From contig JAHLKC010000095.1 of NCBI GenBank assembly GCA_025449115.1, forward strand, positions 95,204 through 159,203: DNA of 64,000 nucleotides, read 5' to 3'. This document shows positions 19,526 to 32,040 of the stretch, one piece after another. The stretch's first letter is position 1. Each line of letters opens with the position of its first letter. Made by a program: the position numbers and the translations under genes. The notes under the pieces were generated by a model. The model was not told the origin of the DNA, ran no database searches, and saw nothing but the letters and a program-made list of their open reading frames with translations. Origin of the DNA: Chytridium lagenaria. Taxonomy: Eukaryota > Chytridiomycota > Chytridiomycetes > Chytridiales > Chytridiaceae.

Positions 19526-22126
19526 TAGGCCTGTCACCCAAAAAAATTTTATTGGGTCCGTACCCGTGTCCCTGGACACAGGTACCGTGTTCAGGTCCAG
19601 ACTTCGGTGTCACGGGTGTACCCGTAAAATTTTCAAAGATATAAACTATAAATATAATGTCATAGTTTCATAGCAAGTTTGTCATTTCAACTTTTGTTTA
19701 CATGATTGATGGACGACAACGATGAACACTACGCAGAATCCGACATCGAAGAGGACAACATCACTCCCACGGACAGCGCCAGCAATGCTGAATCAGGATC
19801 TTTGATTTTCAACCAAAGAAAGATGAAGAGCTGGGTGTGGGAATACTTTGCACCTGATCCCGATACTCCTCACGTCTTCCTTTGTCAAGCCAACCACGTT
19901 AGCGGAGCGGAAGGAAGAAAGTGCTTGACAAGAATGATAAAAGACAACACCAAAAGTACAGGAAAATACATCAAGCATCTGAGGAGTGCCCACCGTATTT
20001 TAAGTCCAAGTAAGAGGGCTGATTTCAAAAAACAATCTAGCCCTTTGGGTAGCGGTGACATAAGGGTTTGGGCAAAGTCAGGTAAAATGAAGACAACGGT
20101 AATGAATATTTCAACAATGTCTTTATAAACAATAACCAGAACGTTTTGACAAAAGACTCTTTAAAGACGGCCATTGCTCATGCCATTGTCAAAAATAATT
20201 GGGCAATCTCGGCATGTGAAGATGAAGCTTTTACAGACGTCTCAAACTTTGCAACTTTCGTCAAAAGGGCAGCCATGACCCAGCACCTAGACACTATGTA
20301 TCTCCACTACAAATCCTATGTCCAGACTCCAATAGCAGCAGCTCGCAACGTCTCTTTCACTGCTGACGCATGGACTTCTCCGAATAACCACGCAATGATG
20401 GCTGTTACAGCCACTACCTCGACTTCAATCTTAAAATGCACGACTTTGTTTTAGGTCTCCGTCATGTTGATGGTATTCCGACTTTTTAATCTATAACTTA
20501 CCTTCTTGCTTATGCAGGCAAACACAGCGGCGCTAATTTGCCATAATATTTTATAACGGTCCTTAACGACATTCTTATTACTGCAGACAACACTGCAACT
20601 AATGCTACAATGGCCCAGGAGATTCATAAGTGAGGCCACATTTCAAAAGTTCGAGAATCTGTTGGGCTGTGTGGCTCACGTTATTAATTTGGCGCCAAGC
20701 AAGGTTTGAACGTTTTGGGAGAGGGAAGTTCAGGGCTTTAGACAACAGGATATAGATGTGATGGATCTTGCGTATATTCTTTCCGAGGAAGATGGTGCAA
20801 ATGTGAACGTCAAATCCTTATTAAAGCGTCTACATACTTTTGTGGTTTATGTCAATGCCTCTCCTCAGCGTCGGCAACTGCTTTCCAAATAGACTTTCAT
20901 TGAAGCAACCAACACTTTTCGAATTCAATGTTCGGGGTTTGATAGAAGACGTTAAAACAAGATGGAACTTGACTCATGACATGTTAAAGAGGCTGGTTGA
21001 GTTGAGGTATCATTTCATCTTTTTTATTTAACTTTTCGTTAGACCAACGATAACGGATTTGTGTCTTCATCCCGACTATCTTCCGTTCAAGAATTTTTCT
21101 TTAAATGAAGAGGAGTGGAACAATGTGGAGCATTGACGAAATTGTTAGAGCCACTAATGAGGCCACGGAAATTCTCTGTGGTAGCAAGTATCCAACACTG
21201 AACACGGCATAAGTTACCTACGCATCTTTAATTACTCAACTTATGATATTGTGATAAAGCTAATTTTTCACATCCAAGATGCGTGACAGTTACGATATCC
21301 AGCAGCTCGTTCCTGCAGTTGATGCAATTATACTGAAATTAGAAGAATACCTGCAAAAGGCTTTGAAGAAGCCCGCGTATTACATGTCAACCATGTGCGA
21401 TCCGCAGTTCAAGATATCAGTCTTTAAGCATCCTCCGGTTGTGATCTTTACATGCTATGTAGTTAATAATCTTTTTTTTAGATACATAATACTCTCCAAA
21501 GACTTTTGCCAACAGGGAATCTAGACTAGAGTTATTTCAAGAGCCTAATCTTGGATCTCGAGCCCTTCCTAAACAACGAACTTGAGGCAACACTACCGCC
21601 TAGGATGTACAAGCACCAAAGCCCTCAGAACCACCCAACAATAGCAATTTATTCAACAACTTGGGCTCAGAAATATTACCCCATCCAAAAGTCTAAGTGA
21701 TGAGCTAAATCGTTACTTGGGAGAGGGATTGGAACATGAAGCCTGCAACATTTTGGCTTTCTGGAATAGTCGAAGTCAAAGCTATCCAAAGCTAGCTCAA
21801 CTTGCCCAAATATTTATCGCGATTCCTGCTACAAGCGCTGCATCAGAACGAGCATTTTCGAAGGGACGAAAACTATTACATTGGCAAAGAGCTTCTTTGC
21901 TTGATAGCATCCGGTGGAGATTTTGTTAACTAAAAAGGAGTGGCAGATGCAATTTGGGCGACATATTTAGCGTATATAATAAAATAATTATGATTATTTA
22001 ATTAATTAATGTCCTTATAATTGGACCCGTTGGGTCCCGTTCGTACACGGGTCCTTACTTCTCTGTCGGGTGCGGGTTTTGGGTCCAGGCCTAGGACCGG
22101 ACCGCTGTCCCCGGGTAACAGACCTA
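19526..22126 (+). mobile_element. hAT DNA transposon with 8-bp target duplication
   Basis: The ends read TAGGCCTGTCACCC on the left and, inverted, TAGGTCTGTTACCC on the right. Both are flanked by the identical 8-bp GAGGTACT (19,518-19,525 and 22,127-22,134), the target duplication length of hAT elements. Subterminal sequence at both ends is rich in GGGTCC/ACCCGT words. Length is 2,601 bp. The interior holds a decayed hAT transposase on the plus strand. Confidence 0.92.
19706..21929 (+). pseudogene. hAT transposase (decayed)
   Basis: The first frame (19,706-20,128) has an acidic N-terminus and a BED-type zinc-finger region (SWVWEYF, LCQANHV and HLRSAHR). The next frames carry SFTADAWTSPNNHAMMAVTA, TADNTATNATMAQEI, GCVAHVINLAPSKV and DVKTRWNLTHDMLKRLVELR, all landmarks of the hAT RNase H-like core. 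The frame at 21,717-21,929 has AIPATSAASERAFSKGRKLL, the C-terminal dimerisation signature. At least four stops or frame changes separate these pieces, so the protein cannot be made from this copy. Confidence 0.9.
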
Positions 22127-22670
22127 GAGGTACTTATCCATCATCTTGGCTCCAGTTTTATGGTGGGTTCCCCATGTACAGGGTCACTGCTAAGCCCAAC
22201 ATCCTCTTCAAATTCCTCAGCCTCCTCAGCCTCTGAGGGAATGGTTGCTTCCCCTTAATTTTGACGGAAGACTAATTGGGGGGTGGGGTGCGAGATAGTC
22301 CAGAAAGGGCAAAGATCCCACCAGAGGGTTTGCTGGCGGGATTGGCGAGGAATTTAGGGCTTTCGTTGAAGATCTTTGTGACCTTGGAGGGTTTGAATCC
22401 AATGTAGTAGTGGGCGTAAGGCGCGTGCATCTTTATATTTTCGGATGCCTGATCACTGGAGACCGCCTTATTGACGGCAATCGGTGAAGGTGCCATTACT
22501 AAAAAAAAACATCTAATGAAAACTTACAGCCAAGTATTTTAGCCGCCTGTAGCTTTTCAAAATTTAAGGGCCATGAAAACATACAACGGTCCAATTTTGA
22601 ATGAAAACGGCAATATTTTAATACCTTTGTCTGACACCTTCTTCCTAGTGGCAGTCATTTTATAGGTCAA

Positions 22671-23259
22671 ATACTTGGTATCCCACTGAGCGAAAAATCA
22701 TCGCTCTTTCGAAGCTTTGCAGCGGTGAGCTTGTTGGCCAGTGATTCTTCGAAAATGTTTTAGCTAACATACCGTCGTATTCAGGTTGACGCCAAGAGGG
22801 CATATTGAATTGGTTGAGATATACGGTAAAATAAAGTGTTGATATAGCCTGTTTTTATAGGCAACGGTTGCTTGTCGTTTATTTTTATTAAAGTTATTTT
22901 AAGTTACCATGATTTCAAATATAATGAATAAATATTATTCATTCCTATCAATATTTGTCATTCAGTCCAATTGGCAACTATAACAATTAAATCCGATAAT
23001 TTATAAGTTAACAAGAAATGGTAAGAAAATACAATCCGATATTAAACTGATTAAAATTATGATTAACGTTGTTATACGGCAATTTTATTAACCTATCATA
23101 TGAACAATTAAGTTTATTTACATATTTAAATAAATACGTGCAGTAAAAGTGAAACTAATAGTGTCAGTTATGATGTTTAAAATAGCTCGACTAACTTTTT
23201 TCCATTTTCTAATCCAAAATATATTTATGTGTAGGAGGAAAATCGACCCATAGTTTCTA
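22671..23259. other. AT-rich stretch, nothing recognised
   Basis: No coherent frame and no repeat recognised. Confidence 0.5.
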
Positions 23260-24397
23260 CAGTGTGGGACATCAAAAGAATTATAAAAATTTCTATTAAG
23301 TAAAAAATAAAGTATTATAGTTGCTACTCCTCTACCAGTCAGCAGGCGGCACACCGGCATTTCTCATCGTTAAACGATAGATTTCGTCGATAGCTTTCGA
23401 ATAACGCTGAGTTTTTTGTCCTAGCATTTCTCCTTCTTAAGTTATAGGCCTTCAAAGATTTACTAATTGTAATTAGTGGGCCCGAAAAAATCTGCACTCC
23501 CGCAATTATACCCAAAAATCGATATAGGTATCATTCGACAGGGATGGCCTCGGTGGTTCTCTCTATGACGTTCATGTTGATTGGTGTATAAGTGGATAAC
23601 GGCGAAAAGGTCGAAAGGAAAAGGTCTTGCAGCAAATTTGTTGGGTAATACAAAACTAACAAGTAAACAAATCCTTATTTTATTATTCCATCAAAACCAT
23701 GCATCTTCCCAAGAAGCAGCAGAAGAAGACGGTGAAAGCTACTGCGGAAAGGCAGCAAGGGAATACACGCATTGCATCAGAGCGTAACCCTCTGCTAGCA
23801 TCCCAACAACGCATTGAGGCTCCATGTCCACCAAAACTCGAACTTTGACGCAAGAGAAGTATCCTTTCTTTTTGTTATTGTAGTATGTTGAGTTCTCAAA
23901 AACTACACAGCTTCCAAGAGTAACCTGTGCGCCGCTTCCTTCCGGTGTTCATCGCACGTTTGGCCGGCATTGGTTGGACCAACTATGAGAACCTCGGTCG
24001 AATCACAGATACTGCGTATTAATGCCTCCCTCTTCAGCATGAGTCCGAATTGTCTTACGAAAAAATTCAAATCCCCGAAATTATTGAAGTCCTCAAAAAA
24101 CAATTTTCTTTCTTTGATTACGAGGTCTCTTTTCAATGAAAACAATAAATTACCATTTGAAAGCTCTTGCTGAGCGGTTTCGAACGGTATAAAAAAAAAT
24201 ATACCTCATTAATTAAGGGCCCGGTCCAAAAATCTGCACTTTTATTAATTAAAAAATATTAAGTGTAGATATGCCAATTCTCTATCGATAGGTATTAATA
24301 ACTTAGGGTATGCGGAAACACTTTATTAGAGCGAAAACGCTCTCAAAAAAAAGGGTCAAAAAATAAATTTTTATAATTCTTTTGATGTCCCACACTG
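23260..24397. mobile_element. TA-flanked terminal-inverted-repeat element, 1,138 bp (Tc1/mariner-like)
   Basis: Both ends carry CAGTGTGGGACATCAAAAG in inverted orientation, extending with few mismatches to about 35 bp. Both are flanked by TA (23,258-23,259 and 24,398-24,399). TA duplications, a CAGT start and the size fit Tc1/mariner elements or their deletion derivatives. Inside, broken frames on both strands (23,581-23,787 plus; 24,145-23,903 minus) do not give a recognisable catalytic core. The motif gggcccg-aaaaatctgcact occurs near both ends, at about 23,480 and 24,220. Confidence 0.75.
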
Positions 24398-24399
24398 TA

Positions 24400-25111
24400 A
24401 GTTAAATATATTAAATTCCACATTCTAAGATCTTTACCACTTTTTGAATAAAAAATCACAAAAAAAGCCTGAAAATTCGTCAAACTAATACAGTAGAAGC
24501 CAGTGTTCCTACCGCACACACTAGCCGTGTTTTTTATTAGTTACATTAAAATTTAGGGGCTAAATACATGTTTGCGTCAAAATGACTGATTTTTCTCCTT
24601 TCATCCAAATGGAAGAGTGTCCAAAAACAACTGAGAATTGGTTGATTGAAAAGAAAAAATGACCATAATCTAGTCATTCCAAGAAAAGCGACTGAAATTT
24701 GGTCACTTTTGCTGAAACGCAAATATTATGCATAAAAGTATCGAAAATTTAGACGTTTTTTGTCTACACATTTCGCTTTTTTGAACGGCAACAATTATTT
24801 TTGACTCGCTTATAATCCTTACACTGATTAATCAGTGTCTTTCTCTAATTTGCATTTGTAATTAACACTACTCTAACCATCAAAACCCCCCGCTTCCCTG
24901 CTCCCTGCTCGATTATTACCCATAAATTACTTATATGTAGATGATGATATATATTTAATATACATTAACTATGCGGATAGGATAAACTAACAACTTTGTT
25001 TTAATAATAAGTTCAATATTTTATCCTTTTACCATTATAAATTATCCGCCATTATGAACATAAATGAAGAACATATCTCATGCATCAGCATAGTATATAC
25101 CATTTTTTCCG
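24400..25111. other. AT-rich stretch, nothing recognised
   Basis: No coherent frame; short TGACTRA-like words recur without clear order. Confidence 0.5.
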
Positions 25112-25400
25112 ATGCAGCCGGAGGAAGGATCTGAGCGCTATAAGTTTTTATTTGACAGCTCTTGCATAATAGGTAAGATTACCGCACAACTCTTTGCAAT
25201 CAATTACTCACATCTTTTATTAATCAACTTACTAATATTAATTAATTACATATACTTGATTTCCTTCCCTCTGCCTATGTTGACAGTGTGGACTGCCTAA
25301 TTCAGGAAGAACACCCGTTAAGTAAGAATCTTTACAGCCACAAATTTAAGCATGCTGGCTTACGGTATCAAGTTGCGACTGGAAGGTGCACAAGTTTCCA
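25112..25400 (+). pseudogene. Harbinger-like transposase fragment (copy 3)
   Basis: A short fragment reading VDCLIQEEHPL, then KNLYSHKFKHAGLRYQVATG, corresponds to the first catalytic block and the following strand of copy 1. The first Asp of the block and everything downstream are missing. It lies head-to-head with copy 4 on the other strand. Confidence 0.6.
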
Positions 25401-25490
25401 TTAAAAAATATTTTATATAATTTTCTAAGATTTTTGAAAATATTCTTAAATTGATATTTTTAAGTGAGTTTATTGCAAAGATATTTCATA

Positions 25491-26353
25491 TTAAAATAAA
25501 AATTTTGGCAAAAGATAGTACATCGGTTCTCGAGCCATTTTTACATTTACAATATTTGCCACAAATTTAAATATCATGGCATGCTTATTTTTATCTCCCC
25601 AAAAAAGGGAGTTCAAAGCTAAAAAATCCTTGATCTTCTTATTTATGGTCTCATGCCTTGCCCCCATTTGTTTAATATTATGATTATGTTTTTTAATTTC
25701 TTCGGTGGCGCCATTCATTTAATCATAATTTTTGTTTCCCCTCGGTACCCTCTATCCGCCGCTATGCTCTCGTCCGCCTGGAGCAAAGGTAAGAGGCTTG
25801 ATCTCACCATCTTGAGGTCAGGCCAGGTGCCACACTCTACTCCACCGCAGATATATACTATTTTTGAAGAGCCCAGGCAGTGACCACCTGGTAACGGTAT
25901 CCAGCGTGCCTACACTTGTGACTGTACAGTCCCTTATTCAGCGGCCGCTCCTCCTGAACCAAATAATCAACCCCATCCACATAAGAGGAAGGCTGTTTGC
26001 ACTCCCAGTTGTCCCACCTGTCTTCAAAAAAAATTAATTGGCTACTGGCTGGAAAGCAACCAATGAGAAAATAAAAATAAAAAAAATACCATATTTATCC
26101 GACTCATGATAATTAACATTGAATGAACCTTCATACGCCAAGTTGTGGCGGAAACCTTGAACCGCCCAGCTGCATTATCATCTGTCGGGTATGTCTTAAG
26201 ATAGAACATTGCCCAAAGAAATTGGTTCCGTCTAAAACCACTATCTATAGCTTCATTTCGAACCATTTCCCAAAGTTCTAACAAAGTTTCCTGGTCACAA
26301 CCAAAATGGGCAGCAAATATGCGGCGCCAAACAGTGTGACCAGGACTTCCCAT
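25491..26353 (-). pseudogene. Harbinger-like DDE transposase relic (copy 4)
   Basis: On the minus strand the N-terminal region GHTVWRRIFAAHFGCDQETL and FLWAMFYLKTYPTDD is open for 103 residues. After a gap at about 26,040-26,100 (probably an intron) the core reads YVDGVDYLVQEERPLNK and YSHKCRHAGYRYQV. The C-terminal frame (25,718-25,491) gives KKHNHNIKQMGARHETINKK and a His/Phe-rich end. Stops and frame changes lie in between, around 25,740-25,900. This is the most complete copy for the N-terminus and C-terminus. Confidence 0.68.
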
Positions 26354-27510
26354 AATAGCCTTCTTGACTGGTACATCTAAATAAAATAATAATTAATTAT
26401 ACAAAATAATATTGGAAACAGCACGGGTAAAAAATAAATAATTTACTTATAATTCTTGATGCATCTAAAATAATCTTCGTTTGCTCTTCATCAGCCGAGT
26501 GCTCAAAGGGCATAATAAAAAACAAGGCGTGGGGGAGAACAATTAAAAATTTACTATTATTAAGAAGCTAATCTTTATATAAGTAAAAGATGTCTTCAAT
26601 TTATCTATCAATACAATATGTTTACAGTATATTAATAATTGTATTTGTGCCGTGGGTTTTTTTGTTTTAAAGACACCGCATGCTGTATCCGAACCAAACC
26701 CCGCACCCACCCCCAACCCCACGCCACCATGTAAGGTGCATTCACTCTACGGCAAGTGTCTTAATCCCTATTCAATTTGAATTTATTTATAGAGACTCAC
26801 TACTCAGCCAATATATGGGTTTATACCAAGCAGGTATTACAATCAACTTTAACGGAATAACCAAAATGACTAGAAAGGACTAAAGTAAATAAATGACTCA
26901 AACTTTAGTCGCTAACTTGAGTCATTTAGTCCATTTTACTAAAAGGCAAATTACGAATTATTAAAGATAGCATGATAATGAGCTTTGGGTGAGCGGTAAT
27001 GGGACAACTGAGCCTCACTTGCCCATATTATTTTAAAAAAAATATAATTTATTTATACTATTTTTTTTACATAAAACATCGGAATAGTCATTATAACATT
27101 AACAATACCTTTGCTCAAAATCTGAGCCTTTCTGCTCCATTCCCTCTTGACTTATATTTTGACCCAAATATTTGACCAACTGAGTCAAAAATTGAGTCAA
27201 AATCTGAGCCAAAAAAAAAGTTAACAGAAAGTTTATTGTTAACGGTGTGCATTGATTGAGACACTGTCAACGTGCCTTTCCTAGTTATCATATTAATGAC
27301 TAAAACTCCAAATAATTCATGATTCAAGGCTTTGCGGTGGCGATAAGATAAAATATTTTTATTAATTATTACATGAATAGTCATACAGCATGCGGTTTAC
27401 ACTTTGGTCTTTGCATGTCTTTTTGTTTGGATTATCAATTAATGCATTAAAATAATTAATCCAATTATTATATAGAAATAAATATAAAATGCGTCTGTTC
27501 AAACCACTTA
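26354..27510. other. AT-rich stretch, nothing recognised
   Basis: No product recognised. Around 26,872-26,940 there is an imperfect inverted repeat built on GGACTAAA and TGACTCAAA words, possibly a small hairpin element. Confidence 0.4.
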
Positions 27511-28047
27511 TTGAAGGATATACCCTTTTCCTCACTCTTCATCATGCCAAAAACCCCACTTCCAAAAGTAAAAAGCACTTGGCCCCCTGAACATGACCAG
27601 ATTCTCTTGCAACACTTGCAGGAATTTGGGGATACTCCCTGCTGGACTGGGCCAAGCTCAGGGACACAGATTCTATCTATGTGCCAGGGTCTAAACAATA
27701 AAGTCCGACCCGCACGGAAAAAGTTAAGTAAGTACCATTATTATTTCATTTTTGGAAATACCATTTTTAATATTCCTTTTTTTAAACCTTGCTAATTTAT
27801 TTATTGTGACCAGCCAATGATGATACATCATTACGCAAGACTGGCGCCAAATTGCAAGCCCAACCTATGTCACTCTCTGGCATGAACCGATCGGTGTCAC
27901 CATCTCGTCATTCTAAGGCTGGACTCGATAACACCTCCCAGAAGTGCCCATTTGTTGACTATGATGATGATGACACGGAAGAGGTGGAGGAGGATGACAA
28001 GGATGAGCTGAACAGTGATCTGATTGGTCCAGCTGAAACCACCACTA

Positions 28048-30447
28048 CCATCATTTCGTTTGCCAAAGCACCAAATTTAAGAGCGTATGTCAAAGCACCA
28101 GTATATTTTACTAGCTGCAAGATTTTATTAATTAAACCTAAAAATAATTTTTTTTTTTGATCCATGTAATACCTAAATGTCAAATTCTTGCGAAAACTGA
28201 TGTTAGGGCCTATCCATCCTGTCCTCAACGAACCGAGTCCATATGAAGGCTGAATCCTCATTGTTGGCCTTCACAAGCACACCAATGGACGATTATGCAT
28301 CCAGCACGCCAACGCCGAGGACTCATGCGGCAAATATCTTAGGGTGGGCGATCTGGTGCGCTTTAAGTTTGACTCCATCTTGAACAACGAAGGAAAAGAA
28401 AGCAGCGGTGAAAGTGGTTAAGGTGGAGGGTGTGTTTGAGGGTTGCATGGTTGGTTTTGTTCCAAGGGCCATGCTTCATTACAAGAGAATCTTGCACGTC
28501 CAATTGCTCAAATAGTTGATTTGAAAGCTGAATCCGACAACAGCAGCACCCGACGCTTTTCCTACAAGAATGGGGGGGCAGGAACTTGCAACTTATGTAG
28601 TGCTATGCGACATACTTAAATAAACCAATTGACACATTAGTTATGTCTTAATAATAATTGAAATGTTGTATTTGATACATATCATGGTCAATGGAAAAAC
28701 ACCCTTTGGTAAGTATTTATTATTGTATGTGAAGTTATTCCCTCCCAAGCATAGGCAATACATCGTGATATTTCTGTTTGTCCAATCTTTCTTCCAGATT
28801 TCCCCTGAAGTTTCATTAATTACAGCAACACAAAGATCATCCTTGAACGGTTTGTTAATACCCACGTCGCAAATCTGAAGCGTGCTTGTAGAGTGTTCCG
28901 GAAGGAATACCAAAATAGTATTGCAATCACCGATGGCTTTACCGACAGAAGTCATAAGGTGAACACTAAAATGGTCCAGCATCAAAAGACAAAGACCAGC
29001 TGCTCGCTTTGATAAAGCAAAGGGCTTCCAAACCATCTCCACCCAGTCCAGCATGCCAATCTTGTCCACCCATCATTCTGATGGACAGCAAATAGCAACA
29101 CCGGATGAAGCCCCTCTAGCTCACACACTCCTTTGCAATGCGTCCACCTCTTCCCCTCCCAGAATCCGCCATTTGTGTTCCATGAAACGTTATGAGGGGC
29201 TTTAACTTTGTTCTATCTCCAATCACAGTTAAACTGCACGTTGCACGCCCTGCTATTTATAATTAATGTTAGATATAAATAGTTAGTCTCCTTTATCAAT
29301 GCAAAACGAATTACTACTTACTTCCTTGCTTCTTTGGTAATCGCAATGATACAGTGCGAGCCCCTTTTTTTGCCCATCGCAGTTTTGTGGATAATATCAA
29401 ACGGAACGTTTGTTTGATCCATATTCCCCACTCGGTCTGGGGAAATATTAAAGTCTTCACAAAAACAAAACGTAATACATCCAACCAAAAATCCTCTTTC
29501 TCATCCACAGTTAACCCAAACGACTGTGCAATCTGAGTAACACGTCGGTTGCAGTTGTAATCATGCTAACGAGACAACGTCTCACCCAGTTGCATATCCG
29601 TGAATGCTTTATAAGCACTTCCCCCTGATATTCGTAACGGCCCGACCCCACCAATGATACCACCAACCCACCCAACGCTGCCACCCCATCACATTCTGGA
29701 AAAGAGCTTTCTTCCTCTAAAGGCATGTCGTCAGGTGAGACAGAAGAGGAATGTTTTCTTGATCGTGATCTTGACTCATGGCTTTTTCGTGTAGATGTGG
29801 CGAGAAAGGAGGGGTCCCGGTGGGCGAGTGCAAATGCGAGGTATGCCACAAGTACTCCTGCAGTTGAATCTTGTTTTCAACTTCATCTACCAATAAATGA
29901 TGTTTAGCACATGGTCTTTCCGATTTAATTATTTAAAGCTACCTAAAAAAAACTGTACATGCCCTTGTTCTTCACCAAACGCCGTCTACCCTTATGCAAA
30001 TTCATGTTATTTCCTTTTTTGTCTCTGATGGCATCCTCCTTCTTCTGCCACCGTATAAGGAGGAATGGTGAACATCATTTTCCCTTGTGAATTCCCTGAT
30101 GGACTGTCCCCCAAAAGCTTGCGCAGCAGCTAGCCTATCCATATTGAGTGCTTTTTTCTTGTTGGATAGTCGTCGTCGGGTCTTCTTGATGACTCCGTGA
30201 AGGGAAGCTTTATCATCACTACTTGTCATCATGCAGTTTCGGACAAAAAACTTCAACTTGAAAGTTCTTCCCAACCGTTTAACCCACAGCCACCATACTT
30301 TGAAAATGCGCTTTTCTTTATGGATGAAAGCTATTTCCCTTTTTTTATTAATTTATTTATTAATAAAAAAAAAAACAAGTTGTATATTGAAGCACCAGCA
30401 GATTTAATTAGCTGCATGATTTGGTGCTTCGGCAAACGAAATGACGG
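28048..30447 (-). mobile_element. Pogo-like (Tc1/mariner superfamily) transposon with TA duplication
   Basis: The left end CCATCATTTCGTTTGCC and the right end, inverted, CCGTCATTTCGTTTGCC continue to match through AAGCACCAAAT (about 29 bp). Each end is flanked by TA (28,046-28,047 and 30,448-30,449). Total length is exactly 2,400 bp by my count. The interior encodes a decayed DDE transposase on the minus strand. Confidence 0.9.
28641..30274 (-). pseudogene. Pogo-like DDE transposase (decayed)
   Basis: The N-terminal frame (30,274-30,002) has KKALNMDRLAAAQAFGG and SIREFTRENDVHHSSL, a psq-type helix-turn-helix. A middle frame near 29,430-29,330 gives NMDQTNVPFDI (first catalytic Asp). The frame 29,069-28,641 gives LCLLMLDHFSVHLM (second Asp, codon near 28,976) and LQICDVGINKPFK (third Asp, near 28,868). 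The order and spacing match DDE_1/pogo transposases. Frame changes separate the three parts. Confidence 0.85.
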
Positions 30448-31129
30448 TACCTCCCTTACCAAGAAGATGGGAGAAGTACCGACTACCGAAAATTCGGAAA
30501 GCCCCAGTGGACACCAATGTCAGGTTGCACGAGATCTTGAGGTACGAATACAAGGGCAGATCCTATTGCGAGGTCATAATTATATTTATTTCTGGTTTTG
30601 ATTTTGCTCATAAGGTGACGGATGGCAGGAAAATGTTTCAATATACCTTGAAGGGCCAGCTTACCTCCAAATCGGATTTCGACCCAATTAACAGTCCTGT
30701 TAACACCAGGAACACAAGACTTTAATTACCTATCAGTGGGGCGGTTCAACGTTACTTTCCTGATGACCATTCTGTTGATGAACTTAAATATTCCTTCCAA
30801 CTTTCTGAACCTGTTGACTCAACCCTCCTCTTCCAACGAAAAATTTATACTAAGAGCAAAATGCTTTTGACCAATGACAACGGTAAAGCAGAAGTTCGAT
30901 ACCCCTTTGCCGTTGGATTATCTAAAGGATTGCTGGCCAAATAATTTAGGCCAACAAAAGAGCTAGAAGCAGCATGTCTTAAATTTTTGTATTACTTTTA
31001 AATTTATTATAAATAAATATTACTATTTACCTAACCCAAAATAATTGACGTATTTATTAATTTAATAGCTTATCCAGAAGCATCAAAATATTTTGTTAAC
31101 AAATAAATTAGTTAAAAAATAAGAATATT

Positions 31130-32040
31130 TATTAAAATATCAAATTTGTGCACCTTCCTGCCCTCGGATCTTCCAAGATAGTCGATATATCTGGGGGTGG
31201 TCCTTGGGGCACCTGGCCAGATCTCAGAATGGTGCTGTCTAGCCTATTACCGCTTTTGGAACCTGAGGAGAAATAGCAGCTGACAAGGGGTATCGAGGAG
31301 AACCGAGATTTTGACTCACTTGGATGGTTATGGTGAAACAATAAAAATGGGACAACCGGAATATTCATCAAATGGGGCTCGTCATGAGACAGTGAATAAG
31401 AGACTGAAGGATATTCGTGCATTATCACAACCGTAGCGACAAGCACGCAAGGATATTTAAAATTTGCGCCAATATTGTTAACTTGCGGTTGAAACGCGAG
31501 CCCTTATATCATCTTTTTACCAAAGTTGGAATTTTAATTTTATTTTTTCATAATTCTATTCATATTATATTAATGTATTTATGTTAAATAATAATATTAA
31601 TATATTTTTAAAATCCAAAACTTACTTGAATAATTATATTATATGTTTAACAGGTTTTCGCACGAAATTTGTGTTATTTTTATCAAATTAAATTTTACGT
31701 AATTCCATATATTTATTATCTTATTAAAAATTTTTAATGAGTGATAATTAATTTACATTTACAGCGAAAATTCTCCAAAAAAGTGCACCTTTCCAGGTAC
31801 AAACAGGATGATTGTCCCAACACGAGGCAACAGTGACCCCCTAAGGACCCATAACAAATTCTTAAGGGAAGGCGCGTCATGGAACTATAAACAAACGATT
31901 CAAGGACTTTCAAATGATGCTCGTAATTTTTCGACGCAATTGTCATAACCATCATGCTGCCTTTAAGGCGGTGGCTAATATTATTAATATTAGCTTGGAA
32001 GAAAATCCCCCTCCAAACCAAATTGATTGTTTACAATAAA
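31130..32040 (+). pseudogene. Harbinger-like DDE transposase, C-terminal half (copy 5)
   Basis: The plus strand at about 31,150-31,265 reads ALGSSKIVDISGGGPWGTWP followed by DLRMVLSSLLPLL, matching the second catalytic block of the other copies. At about 31,885-32,037 it reads TINKRFKDFQMMLVIFRRN, then AAFKAVANIINISLEENPPP, the C-terminal end of the transposase (compare HETINKK at 25,620). About 600 AT-rich bases between are not coding. It follows paralogue 2 of the accessory gene on the same strand, as expected if the two belong to one two-gene element. Confidence 0.6.

Larger units (their letters stand above)
19227..22670 (-). pseudogene. Transposon accessory gene, paralogue 1, interrupted by hAT element
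   Basis: The minus-strand exons lie on both sides of the hAT at 19,526-22,126. The upstream part (22,662-22,135) has a possible start MTATRKKVSDKG, an intron-like gap and a frame at 22,496-22,272 ending FALSGLSRTPPPN, then an acidic EEAEEFEED stretch. The downstream part (19,517-19,227) reads TRKAPIETNLWLHEIIRYQ, GRTFQYEL and ISSAIHCFFKYR. The same blocks occur in the plus-strand paralogue at 27.5-31.0 kb, so both are copies of one gene. Its neighbours are Harbinger-like transposase relics, which in PIF/Harbinger elements travel with a second DNA-binding (Myb-like) protein; that link is inference. Confidence 0.55.
27511..30965 (+). pseudogene. Transposon accessory gene, paralogue 2, interrupted by pogo-like element
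   Basis: The first exon (from ATG 27,544) encodes KSTWPPEHDQILLQHLQEFG with a spaced Trp/Glu/Asp pattern like a Myb/SANT domain. A second exon (about 27,815-28,047) has MSLSGMNRSVSPSR and a strongly acidic stretch. The gene is then split by the element at 28,048-30,447 and resumes with KIRKAPVDTNVRLHEILRYE, KMFQYTL and, after a short gap, ISGAVQRYFPDDHSV to about 30,940. The same blocks occur in paralogue 1 at 19.2-22.7 kb. Removing the insertion keeps the acidic exon open into KKMGEV, after which a shift is needed. Confidence 0.55.
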
